NCBI RefSeq assembly: GCF_004216565.1
Contig: NZ_SGWV01000010.1
Location: 418,497-482,496, forward strand
Reading direction: 5' to 3'
Source of the DNA: Sphaerotilus mobilis
GTDB lineage: Bacteria > Pseudomonadota > Gammaproteobacteria > Burkholderiales > Burkholderiaceae_C
Length of the DNA: 64,000 bases
Shown: positions 39,159-53,757 of the stretch, one piece after another
Layout: each line of letters opens with the position of its first letter
Numbering within the stretch: position 1 is the stretch's first letter
Position numbers and translations under genes: made by a program
Notes under the pieces: model-generated
Seen by the model: the letters and a program-made list of their open reading frames with translations, nothing else
Told to the model about the DNA's origin: nothing
Databases searched by the model: none

Positions 39159-40382
39159 TCACATCCGGCAACCGCGAGCGGGGTCGGACAGGGCCTTCGA
39201 GGCGATGCCGGCAGAGACGTTTTCCTTGCCCTTGACCTGACGCAGGTAGATGTCCTGCACCGGGTTGTGCGCGGCGCTGAGGGTGAAGGGGCCGCGCGGG
39301 CTGTCGATCTTCGCGGCGCGCAGCGCGGCGGCGAACTCGGCCTTCTTCGAGGCGTCACCGCCCACCGCCTTCAGGCCGGTGGCCAGCATCTGCGCGGCGT
39401 CGTAGCCCTGCACCGCATAGACGTCGGGCTGCAGCTTGTAGCCGATCGCATAGGCCTTGCGGAAGGCCTGGTCGCGCGGGGTGCCCAGGCCGTCGGCGTA
39501 GTGCAGGGTGGTGAACAGGCCGTCGGCATCGGCGCCCTGGGCCTCCAGCGTGCCGTCGGTCAGGAAGCCGGCGCCGTAGAGCGGGATGTTCTTCTTCAGG
39601 CCGGCCGCCGCATAGTCCTTGACGAACTTGACCGCGCCGCCACCGGCAAAGAAGGTGTAGACCGCATCGGGCTTGAGCGCCGCGATCTCGGTCAGCAGGG
39701 CCTGGAACTCGACGTTGGGGAAGGGCAGGTTCAGCTCCTTGACCACCGTGCCGCCGGCCTTCTCGAAGCCTTCCTTGAAGCCGCGCACCGACTCGTCGCC
39801 GGCCGCGTATTTCCAGGTGATGGTGACGACCTTCTTGTGGCCCTTCTTGGCCACCACGTCGCCCATCGCATAGCCCGGCTGCCAGTTGCTGAAGCTGCTG
39901 CGGAAGATGTTCTGCGCGCACATCGGGCCGGTCACCGCGTCGGCACCGGCGTTGGGCACGATCAGCAGCGTGCCGCTGTCCTTGGCCGCCTTGGCCATGG
40001 CCATGGCCACGCCCGAGTGCACGGTGCCAATCAGCACGTCGACGTTGTCGCGCTTGATCAGCTTGTTGACGTTGTCGGTGGCCTTGGCCGGATCGGATTC
40101 ATCGTCGACCTTGAAGAACTCGACCTCGCGGCCACCGAGCTTGCCGCCCTGTTCGGCCACGTGCAGCCGGAAGCCGTTCTCGATGGCGGTGCCCAGCGCG
40201 GCGAAGGTGCCGGTGTAGGGCAGCATCAGGCCGACCTTGAGCTTGGCGGTCTGGGCCTGCGCCGGCAACGCCGCCAGGCCGGTGCAAAGGGCGGCGGCGG
40301 CCAGGGCCAGCGCGCGACGGCTCAAGGCTTGCTGGGTGAGCGCTTGTTGGGTCAGCGCTTGTTGGGTCTTGCTTGTGTTCAT
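39159..40382 (-). CDS. livK: Branched-chain-type ABC transporter solute-binding protein
   Basis: 407 residues with a signal peptide of about 43 residues (cleavage after AQA); the mature part starts KLKVGLMLPYTGTFAALG, the periplasmic-binding type I fold of the LivK family. The peptide begins with three tandem TQQAL-like units encoded by a 15-bp repeat. The mature protein should bind the transported aromatic acid in the periplasm. Homologues encoded with box genes are associated with benzoate uptake; the ligand is inferred. Confidence 0.88.
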   Translation of the reverse strand: MNTSKTQQALTQQALTQQALSRRALALAAAALCTGLAALPAQAQTAKLKVGLMLPYTGTFAALGTAIENGFRLHVAEQGGKLGGREVEFFKVDDESDPAKATDNVNKLIKRDNVDVLIGTVHSGVAMAMAKAAKDSGTLLIVPNAGADAVTGPMCAQNIFRSSFSNWQPGYAMGDVVAKKGHKKVVTITWKYAAGDESVRGFKEGFEKAGGTVVKELNLPFPNVEFQALLTEIAALKPDAVYTFFAGGGAVKFVKDYAAAGLKKNIPLYGAGFLTDGTLEAQGADADGLFTTLHYADGLGTPRDQAFRKAYAIGYKLQPDVYAVQGYDAAQMLATGLKAVGGDASKKAEFAAALRAAKIDSPRGPFTLSAAHNPVQDIYLRQVKGKENVSAGIASKALSDPARGCRM

Positions 40383-40419
40383 CGGGTGTCTCCTTCGTGG
40401 GTCGATGGGTTCTGGGTGT

Positions 40420-41232
40420 TCAGCGGTGGCGGGCCATGAAGGCCTGCACCGCCGCGATCAGGGCGTCGGGCTGGTCGCGCTGCGGGTCGTGGCCGCAGGC
40501 CGGCAGCTCCAGCAACTCGGTCGGCGCGCGGGTCGTCGACGGTCGCGCCCGCGCGATGCCGCGGATCTGTTCGAGGGTGCCGTAGGGATCGTCCAGCCCC
40601 TGCACCGCCAGCAGCGGGCAGGCGATGGCGGGCAGTTCGGCCTCGATGTTCCAGGTCGGGAAATCGGGGTGCAGCCAGATGTCGTTCCAGCCCCAGAAGG
40701 CCGAGTCGACGTCATCGTGGTGGCGCGAGAGCCGGCTGCGCAGCTCGGTGGTTTCGTAGGCGACGCGGGCCGCGCGGATGCTCGCCAGGCCAAACGCTTC
40801 CACCCGGATGTGCGGCGCCAGCACGACCGCACCGGCCACCCGCTGCGGCTGGTGGGCGGCGTGCAGCAGCGCGATCGAGCCGCCGTCGCTGTGGCCGAAC
40901 AGCCAGACCGGGCGCGGCACGTCCAGCGCATCCAGCAAGGCCGGCAGCACCTCGTCGGCCTGGCGGTGCATGAAGTCCAGGCCCCAGTGTTCATCGGCCG
41001 CGCGGGGGGTGGAGCGGCCATAGCCCGGCCGTGAATAGACCAGCCCCGGGGCACCCACGGCATCACACAGGCGCTGCGGGAAGTCGCGCCACATCGAGCG
41101 CGAGCCCAGGCCTTCATGCAGGAAGACGATCAGCGGCGCGCCGGCTTCGACGCGCTGGGCAGGCGAGAGGAACTCGTGCTCGATGCGCACGGTGCGCTCG
41201 CGCCACGGGATCTCGACGAACTGGATGCTCAT
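40420..41232 (-). CDS. Alpha/beta hydrolase
   Basis: 270 residues from ATG 41232. Canonical triad: nucleophile in LFGHSDGGS, acid in VQGLDDPYG, and histidine in PACGHDPQRD near the C-terminus; the oxyanion segment is FLHEGLGS. It lies between benzoate-CoA ligase and the transporter genes. A thioesterase or ester hydrolase that rescues CoA or processes an aromatic ester is plausible, as such hydrolases are often found in box clusters. The substrate is unknown. Confidence 0.82.
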   Translation of the reverse strand: MSIQFVEIPWRERTVRIEHEFLSPAQRVEAGAPLIVFLHEGLGSRSMWRDFPQRLCDAVGAPGLVYSRPGYGRSTPRAADEHWGLDFMHRQADEVLPALLDALDVPRPVWLFGHSDGGSIALLHAAHQPQRVAGAVVLAPHIRVEAFGLASIRAARVAYETTELRSRLSRHHDDVDSAFWGWNDIWLHPDFPTWNIEAELPAIACPLLAVQGLDDPYGTLEQIRGIARARPSTTRAPTELLELPACGHDPQRDQPDALIAAVQAFMARHR

Positions 41233-41271
41233 GGGTATTCGGTCATGCTTCGATGGGTGACTTCGGGCCAA

Positions 41272-41289
41272 GCGCCGGGCCGCCCCAAG
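41272..41289 (-). repeat. Dispersed intergenic repeat, family A (reverse orientation)
   Basis: GCGCCGGGCCGCCCCAAG is the exact complement of the family A core. It lies between the benzoate-CoA ligase and hydrolase genes, followed by CCCCTCAGGGGAT, a small hairpin. Confidence 0.7.
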
Positions 41290-41317
41290 CCGGCCCGCAT
41301 CCCCTCAGGGGATCGGC

Positions 41318-42955
<1,638 letters not shown>

Positions 42956-42994
42956 GTCATGTCTCCTGACGGACGGGCGACGGATCGGCGCGGC

Positions 42995-43471
42995 TCAGCG
43001 CGTGAACTCGATGCTGCCCTCGGGCAGCAGGTAGAGCACCAGGGCGCGGCCGCCGCTGACGGTCGGGCGGTGGGCACTGCCGGGCGGGCAGACCAGCCAG
43101 CCGGCCGGGCGGCCGTCGAAGCGGGCCTCGGGGTCGATCGGCAGGATCAGGTCGATCTCGCCGTTCGGGTGGGTGTGGTGCGGGCCAGCGATGTCCGTCA
43201 TGTCGACCACGTCGACCGAGAACCGCGACAGCGCATCGTCCGGCTTGAAGACGCGGCCGTAGCGGATGCCGCCGCCTTCACGCTGGCACAGCCAGCCCTC
43301 GGCGGCGCCTTGGCGGCACAGCGCGTCCAGGCGCTGATAGCGGGCGCTGCCGGCGCCGTGGTGGGCATTGAGCCAGTCGTCCAGCGCGGCGTCGGGCGCG
43401 CGGCCGGCGAGCTGGGTCTGGATCTCGGTGGCGAGGGCGGCGATCTCGCTGCGGAAGGCTTCGAGGGTCAC
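42995..43471 (-). CDS. DUF4863 family protein
   Basis: 158 residues with an N-terminal helical part and a C-terminal cupin-like segment (GPHHTHPNGEIDLILPID, then GSAHRPTVSGG) that offers possible metal ligands. Homologues of this type occur in benzoate-CoA clusters, and a family member acts as a hydroxylaminobenzoate lyase; that activity should not be assumed here. First gene of the minus-strand benzoate unit and divergent from boxR. Confidence 0.75.
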   Translation of the reverse strand: MTLEAFRSEIAALATEIQTQLAGRAPDAALDDWLNAHHGAGSARYQRLDALCRQGAAEGWLCQREGGGIRYGRVFKPDDALSRFSVDVVDMTDIAGPHHTHPNGEIDLILPIDPEARFDGRPAGWLVCPPGSAHRPTVSGGRALVLYLLPEGSIEFTR

Positions 43472-43558
43472 GGGACAACTCCGTTTGACGCCCCGGCTTG
43501 CAGGTCCAGGGCGGATGAATTATTGTGCGTGTCGACACCTTAGGCTCGCCCCCCACCC

Positions 43559-44548
43559 ATGTCAAGCACTATATTGCATGCTCCCGGGATAACCCCGATC
43601 CCCCTGCCGGACGACCCGGCGGGGCTGTCATCGGACCCCGGCATCGCCTCGCCCGGCGACGAGAAGAACCCCTTCCTGGTCGCCCTGGGCGAGCGGGTGC
43701 GTTCGCTGCGGGCCCGTCGCGGCATGACGCGCAAGGCGGTCGCCACGGCGGCGGACGTGTCCGAGCGGCACCTGGCCAACCTCGAATACGGCACCGGCAA
43801 TGCCTCCATCCTGGTGCTGCTGCAGGTGGCCGGCGCGCTGCAGTGCTCGCTGGCCGAACTGATCGGCGACGTCACCACATCCAGCCCCGAATGGCTGCTG
43901 ATCCGCGAGCTGCTGCAAGACCGCGACGAGGCCACGCTGCGGCGCGCCCGCGAGGCGATCGGGCAGCTGCTCGGCACGGGCGGCAGCAATGGCCAGATCG
44001 GCGGTCGGGCAGTGGCGCGCAGCCCGCGTGTCGCGCTGGTCGGCCTGCGGGGCGCGGGCAAGTCGACGCTGGGCCAGATGCTGGCCGACGACCTGGGCTT
44101 TCCCTTCGTGGAACTGAGCCGCGAGATCGAGAAGTTCGCCGGCTGCAGCATCAGCGAGATCCAGGCGCTCTACGGCCAGAACGCCTACCGCCGCTACGAG
44201 CGCCGGGCGCTGGAGGAGGCGATCCAGATCTACCCGGAAGCGGTCATCGCCACGCCCGGCGGGCTGGTCTCGGACGCGGCCACCTTCAACCTGCTGCTGG
44301 CCCACTGCACCACCGTCTGGCTGCAAGCCGATGCCGAGGACCACATGAAGCGGGTCCAGGCCCAGGGCGACCTGCGGCCGATGGCGGCCAGCCGCGAGGC
44401 GATGGAAGACCTTCGCCGCATCCTGGCCGGACGGGCGGCGTTCTACTCGAAGGCGGAGTTCCACCTCGACACCAGCGACTTGCCGCTGCAACCCACCTTC
44501 GAGGCCCTGCGCACGCTGGTGCGCCAGTCCCTGCAGATGCCGGAGTGA
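43559..44548 (+). CDS. boxR: BoxR/BzdR-type benzoyl-CoA-responsive regulator
   Basis: 329 residues. An XRE-type helix-turn-helix (about 34-95: FLVALGERVRSLRARRGMTR, VSERHLANLEYG) is fused to a shikimate-kinase-like domain with the P-loop ALVGLRGAGKSTL. This fusion is specific to BzdR/BoxR regulators, which repress benzoate genes until benzoyl-CoA binds. The start is uncertain: no clear ribosome-binding site precedes ATG 43559, and the first 33 residues are not seen in typical BzdR. It sits centrally between the two benzoate gene runs. Confidence 0.9.
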   Translation: MSSTILHAPGITPIPLPDDPAGLSSDPGIASPGDEKNPFLVALGERVRSLRARRGMTRKAVATAADVSERHLANLEYGTGNASILVLLQVAGALQCSLAELIGDVTTSSPEWLLIRELLQDRDEATLRRAREAIGQLLGTGGSNGQIGGRAVARSPRVALVGLRGAGKSTLGQMLADDLGFPFVELSREIEKFAGCSISEIQALYGQNAYRRYERRALEEAIQIYPEAVIATPGGLVSDAATFNLLLAHCTTVWLQADAEDHMKRVQAQGDLRPMAASREAMEDLRRILAGRAAFYSKAEFHLDTSDLPLQPTFEALRTLVRQSLQMPE

Positions 44549-44598
44549 GCGCCGGCACGACGCCGTCCCGGGCCGAGTCTTGACCGCTGACAGATCAG

Positions 44599-44668
44599 TG
44601 CAAACCCTCGGGCACCGGCCAACATGCACAAAAGTGCTTGACGCTCACGTCAGATGCAGCAAAATGCA
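44599..44668 (+). promoter_or_regulatory. Putative BoxR operator and boxC promoter
   Basis: Four TGCA motifs (44599-44602, 44625-44628, 44655-44658, 44665-44668) occur in 70 bp of less GC-rich sequence upstream of boxC. TGCA repeats are known binding elements for BzdR/BoxR. A TTGACG -35-like box (44638-44643) is followed, after 17 bp, by AAAATG. A TGCA also occurs in the divergent boxR-DUF4863 gap (43499-43502). Confidence 0.6.
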
Positions 44669-44729
44669 CATCATGACTTCCGGCGTCGTTGCAGCATCGT
44701 GCAGGACGCGTCCCCACCAGGAGAGACCC

Positions 44730-46421
44730 TTGAGCCACGACACCGCCACGATCGCCACCCCCGCAGCCGCCGCCCCCCGCGTCGACTACCAGACCCACCC
44801 CAGCCAGTACCACCACTGGAAGCTCAGCTTCGAGGGCCCGGTGGCCACGCTGGCGGCCGACTTCGACGAGAACGCCGGCCTGCGTCCGGGCTACAAGCTC
44901 AAGCTCAACAGCTATGACCTGGGCGTGGACATCGAGCTGAACGACGCGATCAACCGCATCCGCTTCGAGCACCCGGAAGTCCGCACGGTGGTCGTCACCA
45001 GTGCCAAGGACAAGGTGTTCTGCTCGGGCGCCAACATCTTCATGCTGGGCGTCTCCAGCCACGCCTGGAAGGTGAACTTCTGCAAGTTCACCAACGAGAC
45101 CCGCAACGGCCTGGAGGACTCCTCCACCCACAGCGGCCTGAAGTTCCTCGCCGCGGTCAACGGCGCCTGTGCCGGCGGTGGCTACGAGCTGGCCCTGGCC
45201 TGCGACGAGATCATCCTGGTCGACGACCGCAGCAGCGCGGTCAGCCTGCCCGAGGTGCCGCTGCTGGGCGTGCTGCCGGGCACCGGCGGCCTGACCCGCG
45301 TGACCGACAAGCGCCGTGTGCGCCACGACCTGGCCGACATCTTCTGCACCACCACCGAAGGCGTGCGCGGCCAGAAGGCCAAGGACTGGCGCCTGGTCGA
45401 CGACATCGCCAAGCCGGCGCAGTTCGCGGCCAAGGTGCAAGAACGTGCGCTGCAACTGGCCGCGCAGAGCGACCGCCCGGCCAACGGCCGTGGCGTGGCG
45501 CTGCCGCCGGTCGACCGCGTGATCGAGGCCGATGCGCTGCGCTACCCGTTTGTCACCGTCGAGATCGACCGCGCCAAGCGCACGGCCACTTTCACGGTCA
45601 AGGGCCCGCAGGGTGCGCAGCCGAGCGATGTCGCCAGCATCGAGGCGGCCGGCTCGGCCTGGTATCCGCTGCAGATGGCGCGCGAGCTGGAAGACGCGAT
45701 CCTGTCGATGCGCACCAACGAGCTCGACATCGGCACCTGGCTGATCAAGACCGCCGGCGACAGCGCCGCGCTGGTCGCCACCGACGCGGTGCTGGAAGCC
45801 CACGCCGGCCACTGGCTGGTGCGCGAGACGCTGGGCCTGCTGCGCCGCACCTTCAGCCGCCTGGACGTCAGCTCGCGCAGCCTGTTCGCGCTGATCGAGC
45901 CGGGCTCCTGCTTCGCCGGCCCGCTGCTGGAACTGGCCCTGGCCTGCGACCGCAGCTACCACCTGGCCCTGCCCGACGACGAGGCCGCCGCGCCGCGCAT
46001 CACCGTCACCGAGAGCAACTTCGGCCGCTACCCGATGGTCACCGGCCAGAGCCGCCTGGGCCGCCGCTTCTACGACGAGGCCGCCCCGCTGGCCGCCGTG
46101 CGCGCCACCATCGGCCAGCCGCTCGATGCCGACGCCGCCTTCGCGCTTGGCCTGGTCACCAGCAACCCCGACGACATCGACTGGGCTGACGAGACCCGCA
46201 TCGCCATCGAGGAGCGCGTGGCCATGTCGCCCGACGCCCTGACCGGCATGGAAGCCAACCTGCGCTTCAACGGCCCGGAGAACATGTTCACCCGCGTCTT
46301 CGGCCGCCTGACCGCCTGGCAGAACTGGATCTTCCAGCGCCCGAACGCCGTGGGCGAAAAGGGCGCCTTGAAGGTCTACGGCAAGGGCGACAAAGCCGCC
46401 TTCGACTGGCATCGCGTTTGA
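44730..46421 (+). CDS. boxC: 2,3-epoxybenzoyl-CoA dihydrolase (ring-opening lyase)
   Basis: 563 residues if started at TTG 44730, chosen because AGGAGAG lies just upstream and an ATG at 44673 falls within the operator. Crotonase-fold features: VTSAKDKVFCSGANIFMLG and VNGACAGGGYELALACDEI in the first half, and a second crotonase-like part from about residue 290 (FALIEPGSCFAGPLLELALACD). It opens the ring of 2,3-epoxybenzoyl-CoA, releasing formate and giving 3,4-dehydroadipyl-CoA semialdehyde. Length and order boxC-boxB-boxA are typical. Confidence 0.94.
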   Translation: MSHDTATIATPAAAAPRVDYQTHPSQYHHWKLSFEGPVATLAADFDENAGLRPGYKLKLNSYDLGVDIELNDAINRIRFEHPEVRTVVVTSAKDKVFCSGANIFMLGVSSHAWKVNFCKFTNETRNGLEDSSTHSGLKFLAAVNGACAGGGYELALACDEIILVDDRSSAVSLPEVPLLGVLPGTGGLTRVTDKRRVRHDLADIFCTTTEGVRGQKAKDWRLVDDIAKPAQFAAKVQERALQLAAQSDRPANGRGVALPPVDRVIEADALRYPFVTVEIDRAKRTATFTVKGPQGAQPSDVASIEAAGSAWYPLQMARELEDAILSMRTNELDIGTWLIKTAGDSAALVATDAVLEAHAGHWLVRETLGLLRRTFSRLDVSSRSLFALIEPGSCFAGPLLELALACDRSYHLALPDDEAAAPRITVTESNFGRYPMVTGQSRLGRRFYDEAAPLAAVRATIGQPLDADAAFALGLVTSNPDDIDWADETRIAIEERVAMSPDALTGMEANLRFNGPENMFTRVFGRLTAWQNWIFQRPNAVGEKGALKVYGKGDKAAFDWHRV

Positions 46422-46449
46422 CGCTCCCCCCCGTTGCGGCTTGACGCCG

Positions 46450-46503
46450 CTCCCCCTCAAGGGGGCGCCGCGAGTGGCCCGGCAAAGCCGGATCCACCGC
46501 GGC
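46450..46503 (-). repeat. Dispersed intergenic repeat, family B, copy 3 (reverse)
   Basis: A diverged reverse-oriented copy in the boxC-boxB gap, with the same CCCCCTCAAGGGGG hairpin and GTGGCCCGGCAAAGCCGG segment as the copies around livH. Confidence 0.65.
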
Positions 46504-46562
46504 ACTGGACAACACACACCCAGGCTCATCGGCCGACATTGCTTTCCCTGACGGAGAACTTC

Positions 46563-47987
<1,425 letters not shown>

Positions 47988-48179
47988 TGCCCACGCGAAC
48001 CACGTGAGAACCTCGCGGCGGTCCACCCTCTGGAGCATGAGACCGGGTGACCCGCGCAGCGAAGTCAAGGAGGAGCCGGCCCCGGTGGGGCCGGCGGGGG
48101 ACATGAGCGGAGCGGGTCGCCCGGGCTCGTGCGGACCTCACGCTCCCTTTGCCCATCTGCAATCGCCGGAAACAAGACC

Positions 48180-49472
48180 ATGGACATGAGCGACGCCGCC
48201 GTCATCCAGCAGCACCTGATCGACCCCGAGATCTGCATCCGCTGCAACACCTGCGAGGCGATCTGCCCGGTCGGCGCGATCACGCACGACTCGCGCAACT
48301 ACGTCGTCGATGCCGGCAAGTGCAACCTGTGCATGGCCTGCATCTCGCCGTGTCCGACCGGCTCGATCGACAACTGGCGCACGATGCCGCGCGTGCGGGC
48401 CTGGACGATAGAGGACCAGCTCAGCTGGGACGAACTGCCCGCCGAGCTGTCGGCGGAAGAACTGGCCGAGGCCGGCGTGTCCGCCGAGGCCCCTGCGGCG
48501 GTCGAGCCCGTGGTGGCGACGCTGCCGGCGGCCACCTCCGGCGAGACCGCCTTCAACAGCGCGCAGTACGGCGCCACGCTGCCGCCCTGGTCGGCCGCCC
48601 ACGCCTACACCAACCTCTACGGCCCCAAGGCCGCCGAGAAGACCATCACCGCCACGGTGACCGGCAATGTGCGCGTCACCGAGGTCGGCCGCACCGCCGG
48701 CAGCGACTACGACACCCACCACATCGTGCTGGACTTCGGCAGCCTCCCCTTCCCGGTGCTGGAAGGCCAGTCCATCGGCATCGTCCCGCCCGGCACCGAT
48801 GCCCAGGGCCGGCCGCACCATGCCCGCCAGTACTCCATCGCCAGCCCGCGCAACGGTGAACGCCCCGGCTACAACAACCTCTCGCTGACCATCAAGCGCG
48901 TGCTGGAAGACCACCACGGCAAGCCGGTGCGCGGGGTCGGCAGCAACTACATGTGCGACCTGCAGGTCGGCGACAAGGTCCAGGTGATCGGCCCCTTCGG
49001 CGCCAGCTTCCTGATGCCCAACCACCCGCGCAGCCACATCGTCATGATCTGCACCGGAACCGGCAGTGCGCCGATGCGGGCGATGACGGAATGGCGTCGG
49101 CGGCTGCGGCAATCGGGCAAGTTCGAGGGCGGCAAGCTGATGCTGTTCTTCGGCGCGCGGACCCAGGAAGAACTGCCCTACTTCGGCCCGCTGCAGAACC
49201 TGCCCAAGGACTTCATCGACATCGAGTTCACCTTCAGCCGCACGCCGAACAAGCCCAAGCGCTACGTGCAGGACGCGCTGCGCGAACGTGCCGCCGACCT
49301 GCTGCCGCTGCTGACCGATCCGAACGCCTGCTTCTACGTCTGCGGCCTCAAGGCCATGGAAGAAGGCGTCGTGATGGCGCTGCGCGACATCGTGCAGAAC
49401 GCCGGGCTGGACTGGGATACGGTGGGCGCGGCGATGAAGCGCGAAGGCCGCCTGCATCTCGAAACCTATTGA
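48180..49472 (+). CDS. boxA: Benzoyl-CoA 2,3-epoxidase, reductase subunit
   Basis: 430 residues. Two 4Fe-4S motifs at the N-terminus ([12 protein letters not shown] and [12 protein letters not shown]), a linker of about 90 residues, then a ferredoxin-NADP reductase module with RQYSIASPR for FAD and [12 protein letters not shown] for NADPH. It passes electrons to BoxB. The 192-bp gap after boxB holds a strong GC hairpin (GCCGGCCCCGGTGGGGCCGGC). Confidence 0.95.
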   Translation: MDMSDAAVIQQHLIDPEICIRCNTCEAICPVGAITHDSRNYVVDAGKCNLCMACISPCPTGSIDNWRTMPRVRAWTIEDQLSWDELPAELSAEELAEAGVSAEAPAAVEPVVATLPAATSGETAFNSAQYGATLPPWSAAHAYTNLYGPKAAEKTITATVTGNVRVTEVGRTAGSDYDTHHIVLDFGSLPFPVLEGQSIGIVPPGTDAQGRPHHARQYSIASPRNGERPGYNNLSLTIKRVLEDHHGKPVRGVGSNYMCDLQVGDKVQVIGPFGASFLMPNHPRSHIVMICTGTGSAPMRAMTEWRRRLRQSGKFEGGKLMLFFGARTQEELPYFGPLQNLPKDFIDIEFTFSRTPNKPKRYVQDALRERAADLLPLLTDPNACFYVCGLKAMEEGVVMALRDIVQNAGLDWDTVGAAMKREGRLHLETY

Positions 49473-49499
49473 AGTCAGCGCACGCTCCCGATGCCCAAC

Positions 49500-49523
49500 A
49501 CGCCCCGGCCCCGTCCGGGGCGT
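49500..49523 (+). terminator. Hairpin after boxA, possible terminator
   Basis: A 9-bp stem (ACGCCCCGG and CCGGGGCGT) with a 6-nt loop 28 bp after the boxA stop. No T-run follows, so termination would be weak or rho-dependent. Confidence 0.45.
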
Positions 49524-49577
49524 TGCTCATCGGCCCGCGCATCGTCGACGCTTGACATGCGGCAAACTCCGGATTGA

Positions 49578-49597
49578 TTAACCGACCGGTCGGTCAA
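49578..49597. promoter_or_regulatory. TetR-type operator upstream of the beta-oxidation genes
   Basis: A perfect 14-bp palindrome, ACCGACCGGTCGGT, at 49581-49594, extended by TT and AA at both sides with one non-matching base each. It lies about 90 bp upstream of the enoyl-CoA hydratase gene. Such ACCGACCGGTCGGT sites are typical for TetR repressors of acyl-CoA catabolism, but no tetR gene is in this window. Confidence 0.55.
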
Positions 49598-49687
49598 CAA
49601 TAGGCCAATCCCCCTTCCAGACGTCCCCCTGACGTCCGCCCGACCTTCCCTCGCCGTCCCCCCGCCGTTTCCAGAAGAGGCCCCGCG

Positions 49688-50497
49688 ATGTCCGACCCGA
49701 CCCCTGCCTACACGACCCTGCAGCTGAGCCAGCGCCAGAGCGGCGTGGCCCAGGTGACCATGGCGCGCGAGGCCGTCTTCAACGCCTTCGACGAGACCAT
49801 GATCGGCGAGCTGGACGCCGCCTTTGCCGCGCTGGTCGACGATCCCGCCGTGCGTGTCATCGTGCTGGCCGGTGCCGGCAAGCACTTCAGCGCCGGTGCC
49901 GACCTGCAGTGGATGCAGCGCGCCAGCCAGGCCACGCCCGAGTGGAACCTGCAGGACTCGCGCCGCTTCGCCGCGGTCTATGCCCGCATCGAGCGTTGCC
50001 CCAAGCCGGTCGTCGCGCGCATCCAGGGCGCGGCGCTCGGCGGTGGCGTGGGCCTGGCCTGCGCCTGTGACGTCGCCATCGCGGCGGACAACGCCAGCTT
50101 CTCGGTCAGCGAGGCCAAGTTTGGCATCCTGCCCTCGGTCATCGGCCCCTACGTGACCAACGCGGTCGGCAAGCGCCACGCCCGCCGGCTGGCGCTGACG
50201 ACCACGCGCATCGGCGCGGACGAGGCCCTGCGCATCGGCCTGGTCCATCAGGTGACGTCCCTCGACGGCCTGGACGCCGCCGTCGACGCCACGGTCAAGG
50301 ACCTGCTGGCCGGCGGCCCGAATGCCCAGCGCGAGATCAAGGCCCTGTTCGCCCAGCTGGCGGTTGGCCCGATCACCGATGACGTGCGCGAACTGACCGC
50401 CCAGACCATCACCCGCGTGCGCGGCAGCGACGAGGCCCGCGAAGGCTTTGCCGCCTTCCTGGCCAAGCGCCCGGCCGCATGGATCCCGCAAGATTGA
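49688..50497 (+). CDS. Enoyl-CoA hydratase/isomerase family protein
   Basis: 269 residues of the crotonase fold. The oxyanion-hole segments GKHFSAGADLQWM and IQGAALGGGVGLACACD are intact, and EAKFGILPSVIGPYV carries the glutamate region. The sequence looks closest to methylglutaconyl-CoA hydratase-like members. In this setting, beside box genes and a 3-oxoadipyl-CoA thiolase, it may hydrate or isomerise didehydroadipyl-CoA. First gene of a four-gene run behind the TetR-type palindrome. Confidence 0.88.
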   Translation: MSDPTPAYTTLQLSQRQSGVAQVTMAREAVFNAFDETMIGELDAAFAALVDDPAVRVIVLAGAGKHFSAGADLQWMQRASQATPEWNLQDSRRFAAVYARIERCPKPVVARIQGAALGGGVGLACACDVAIAADNASFSVSEAKFGILPSVIGPYVTNAVGKRHARRLALTTTRIGADEALRIGLVHQVTSLDGLDAAVDATVKDLLAGGPNAQREIKALFAQLAVGPITDDVRELTAQTITRVRGSDEAREGFAAFLAKRPAAWIPQD

Positions 50498-50531
50498 GCC
50501 TTCCAGACGCCCTCACCCACCGGAGCTTCAG

Positions 50532-52072
<1,541 letters not shown>

Positions 52073-52076
<4 letters not shown>

Positions 52077-52528
52077 AGTTCGACGAGTTCCAGGTCGGTC
52101 AGGAGCTCGAAGCCGGTCCCTATGCCGTGAGCCAGGACGAGGTACTGGCCTTTGCGACGCAGTGGGATCCGCAGTGGTTCCACACCAACCCCGAGGCGGC
52201 CGCCAACGGCCCCTTCAACGGCCTGATCGCCAGTGGCTGGCACACCTGCGGCATCGCGATGCGGCTGGCGGCCGATGCCTTCCTGAAGGGGTCGGAATCG
52301 TTCGCCTCGCCCGGCCTGGACAAGATCCGCTGGCCCGAGCCGGTCCGCCCCGGCGACACGCTGCGCCTGCGCTGCACCGTCAACGACGTGCGCCGCTCAC
52401 GCAGCCAGCCGCAGCTGGGCATCCTCACCTGGCGCTGGCAGCTCTTCAACCAGCACGGTGCGGAGGTGCTCAGCATCGACGCCACCAGCCTGTTCGACAC
52501 GGTGCGCAACGCGAATCCGCCGGTCTGA
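52073..52528 (+). CDS. MaoC-like acyl-CoA hydratase
   Basis: 151 residues with a single hot-dog fold. The hydratase site lies in FATQWDPQWFHTNPEAA, where Asp and His are the expected catalytic pair, followed by GLIASGWHTCGIAMRL. ATGA overlap with the dehydrogenase gene couples their translation. It may provide (R)- or (S)-specific hydration of an unsaturated CoA ester, complementing the crotonase. Confidence 0.88.
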
Positions 52529-52554
52529 ACCCTCTTCATCAGTCCCCGAACACC

Positions 52555-53757
<1,203 letters not shown>

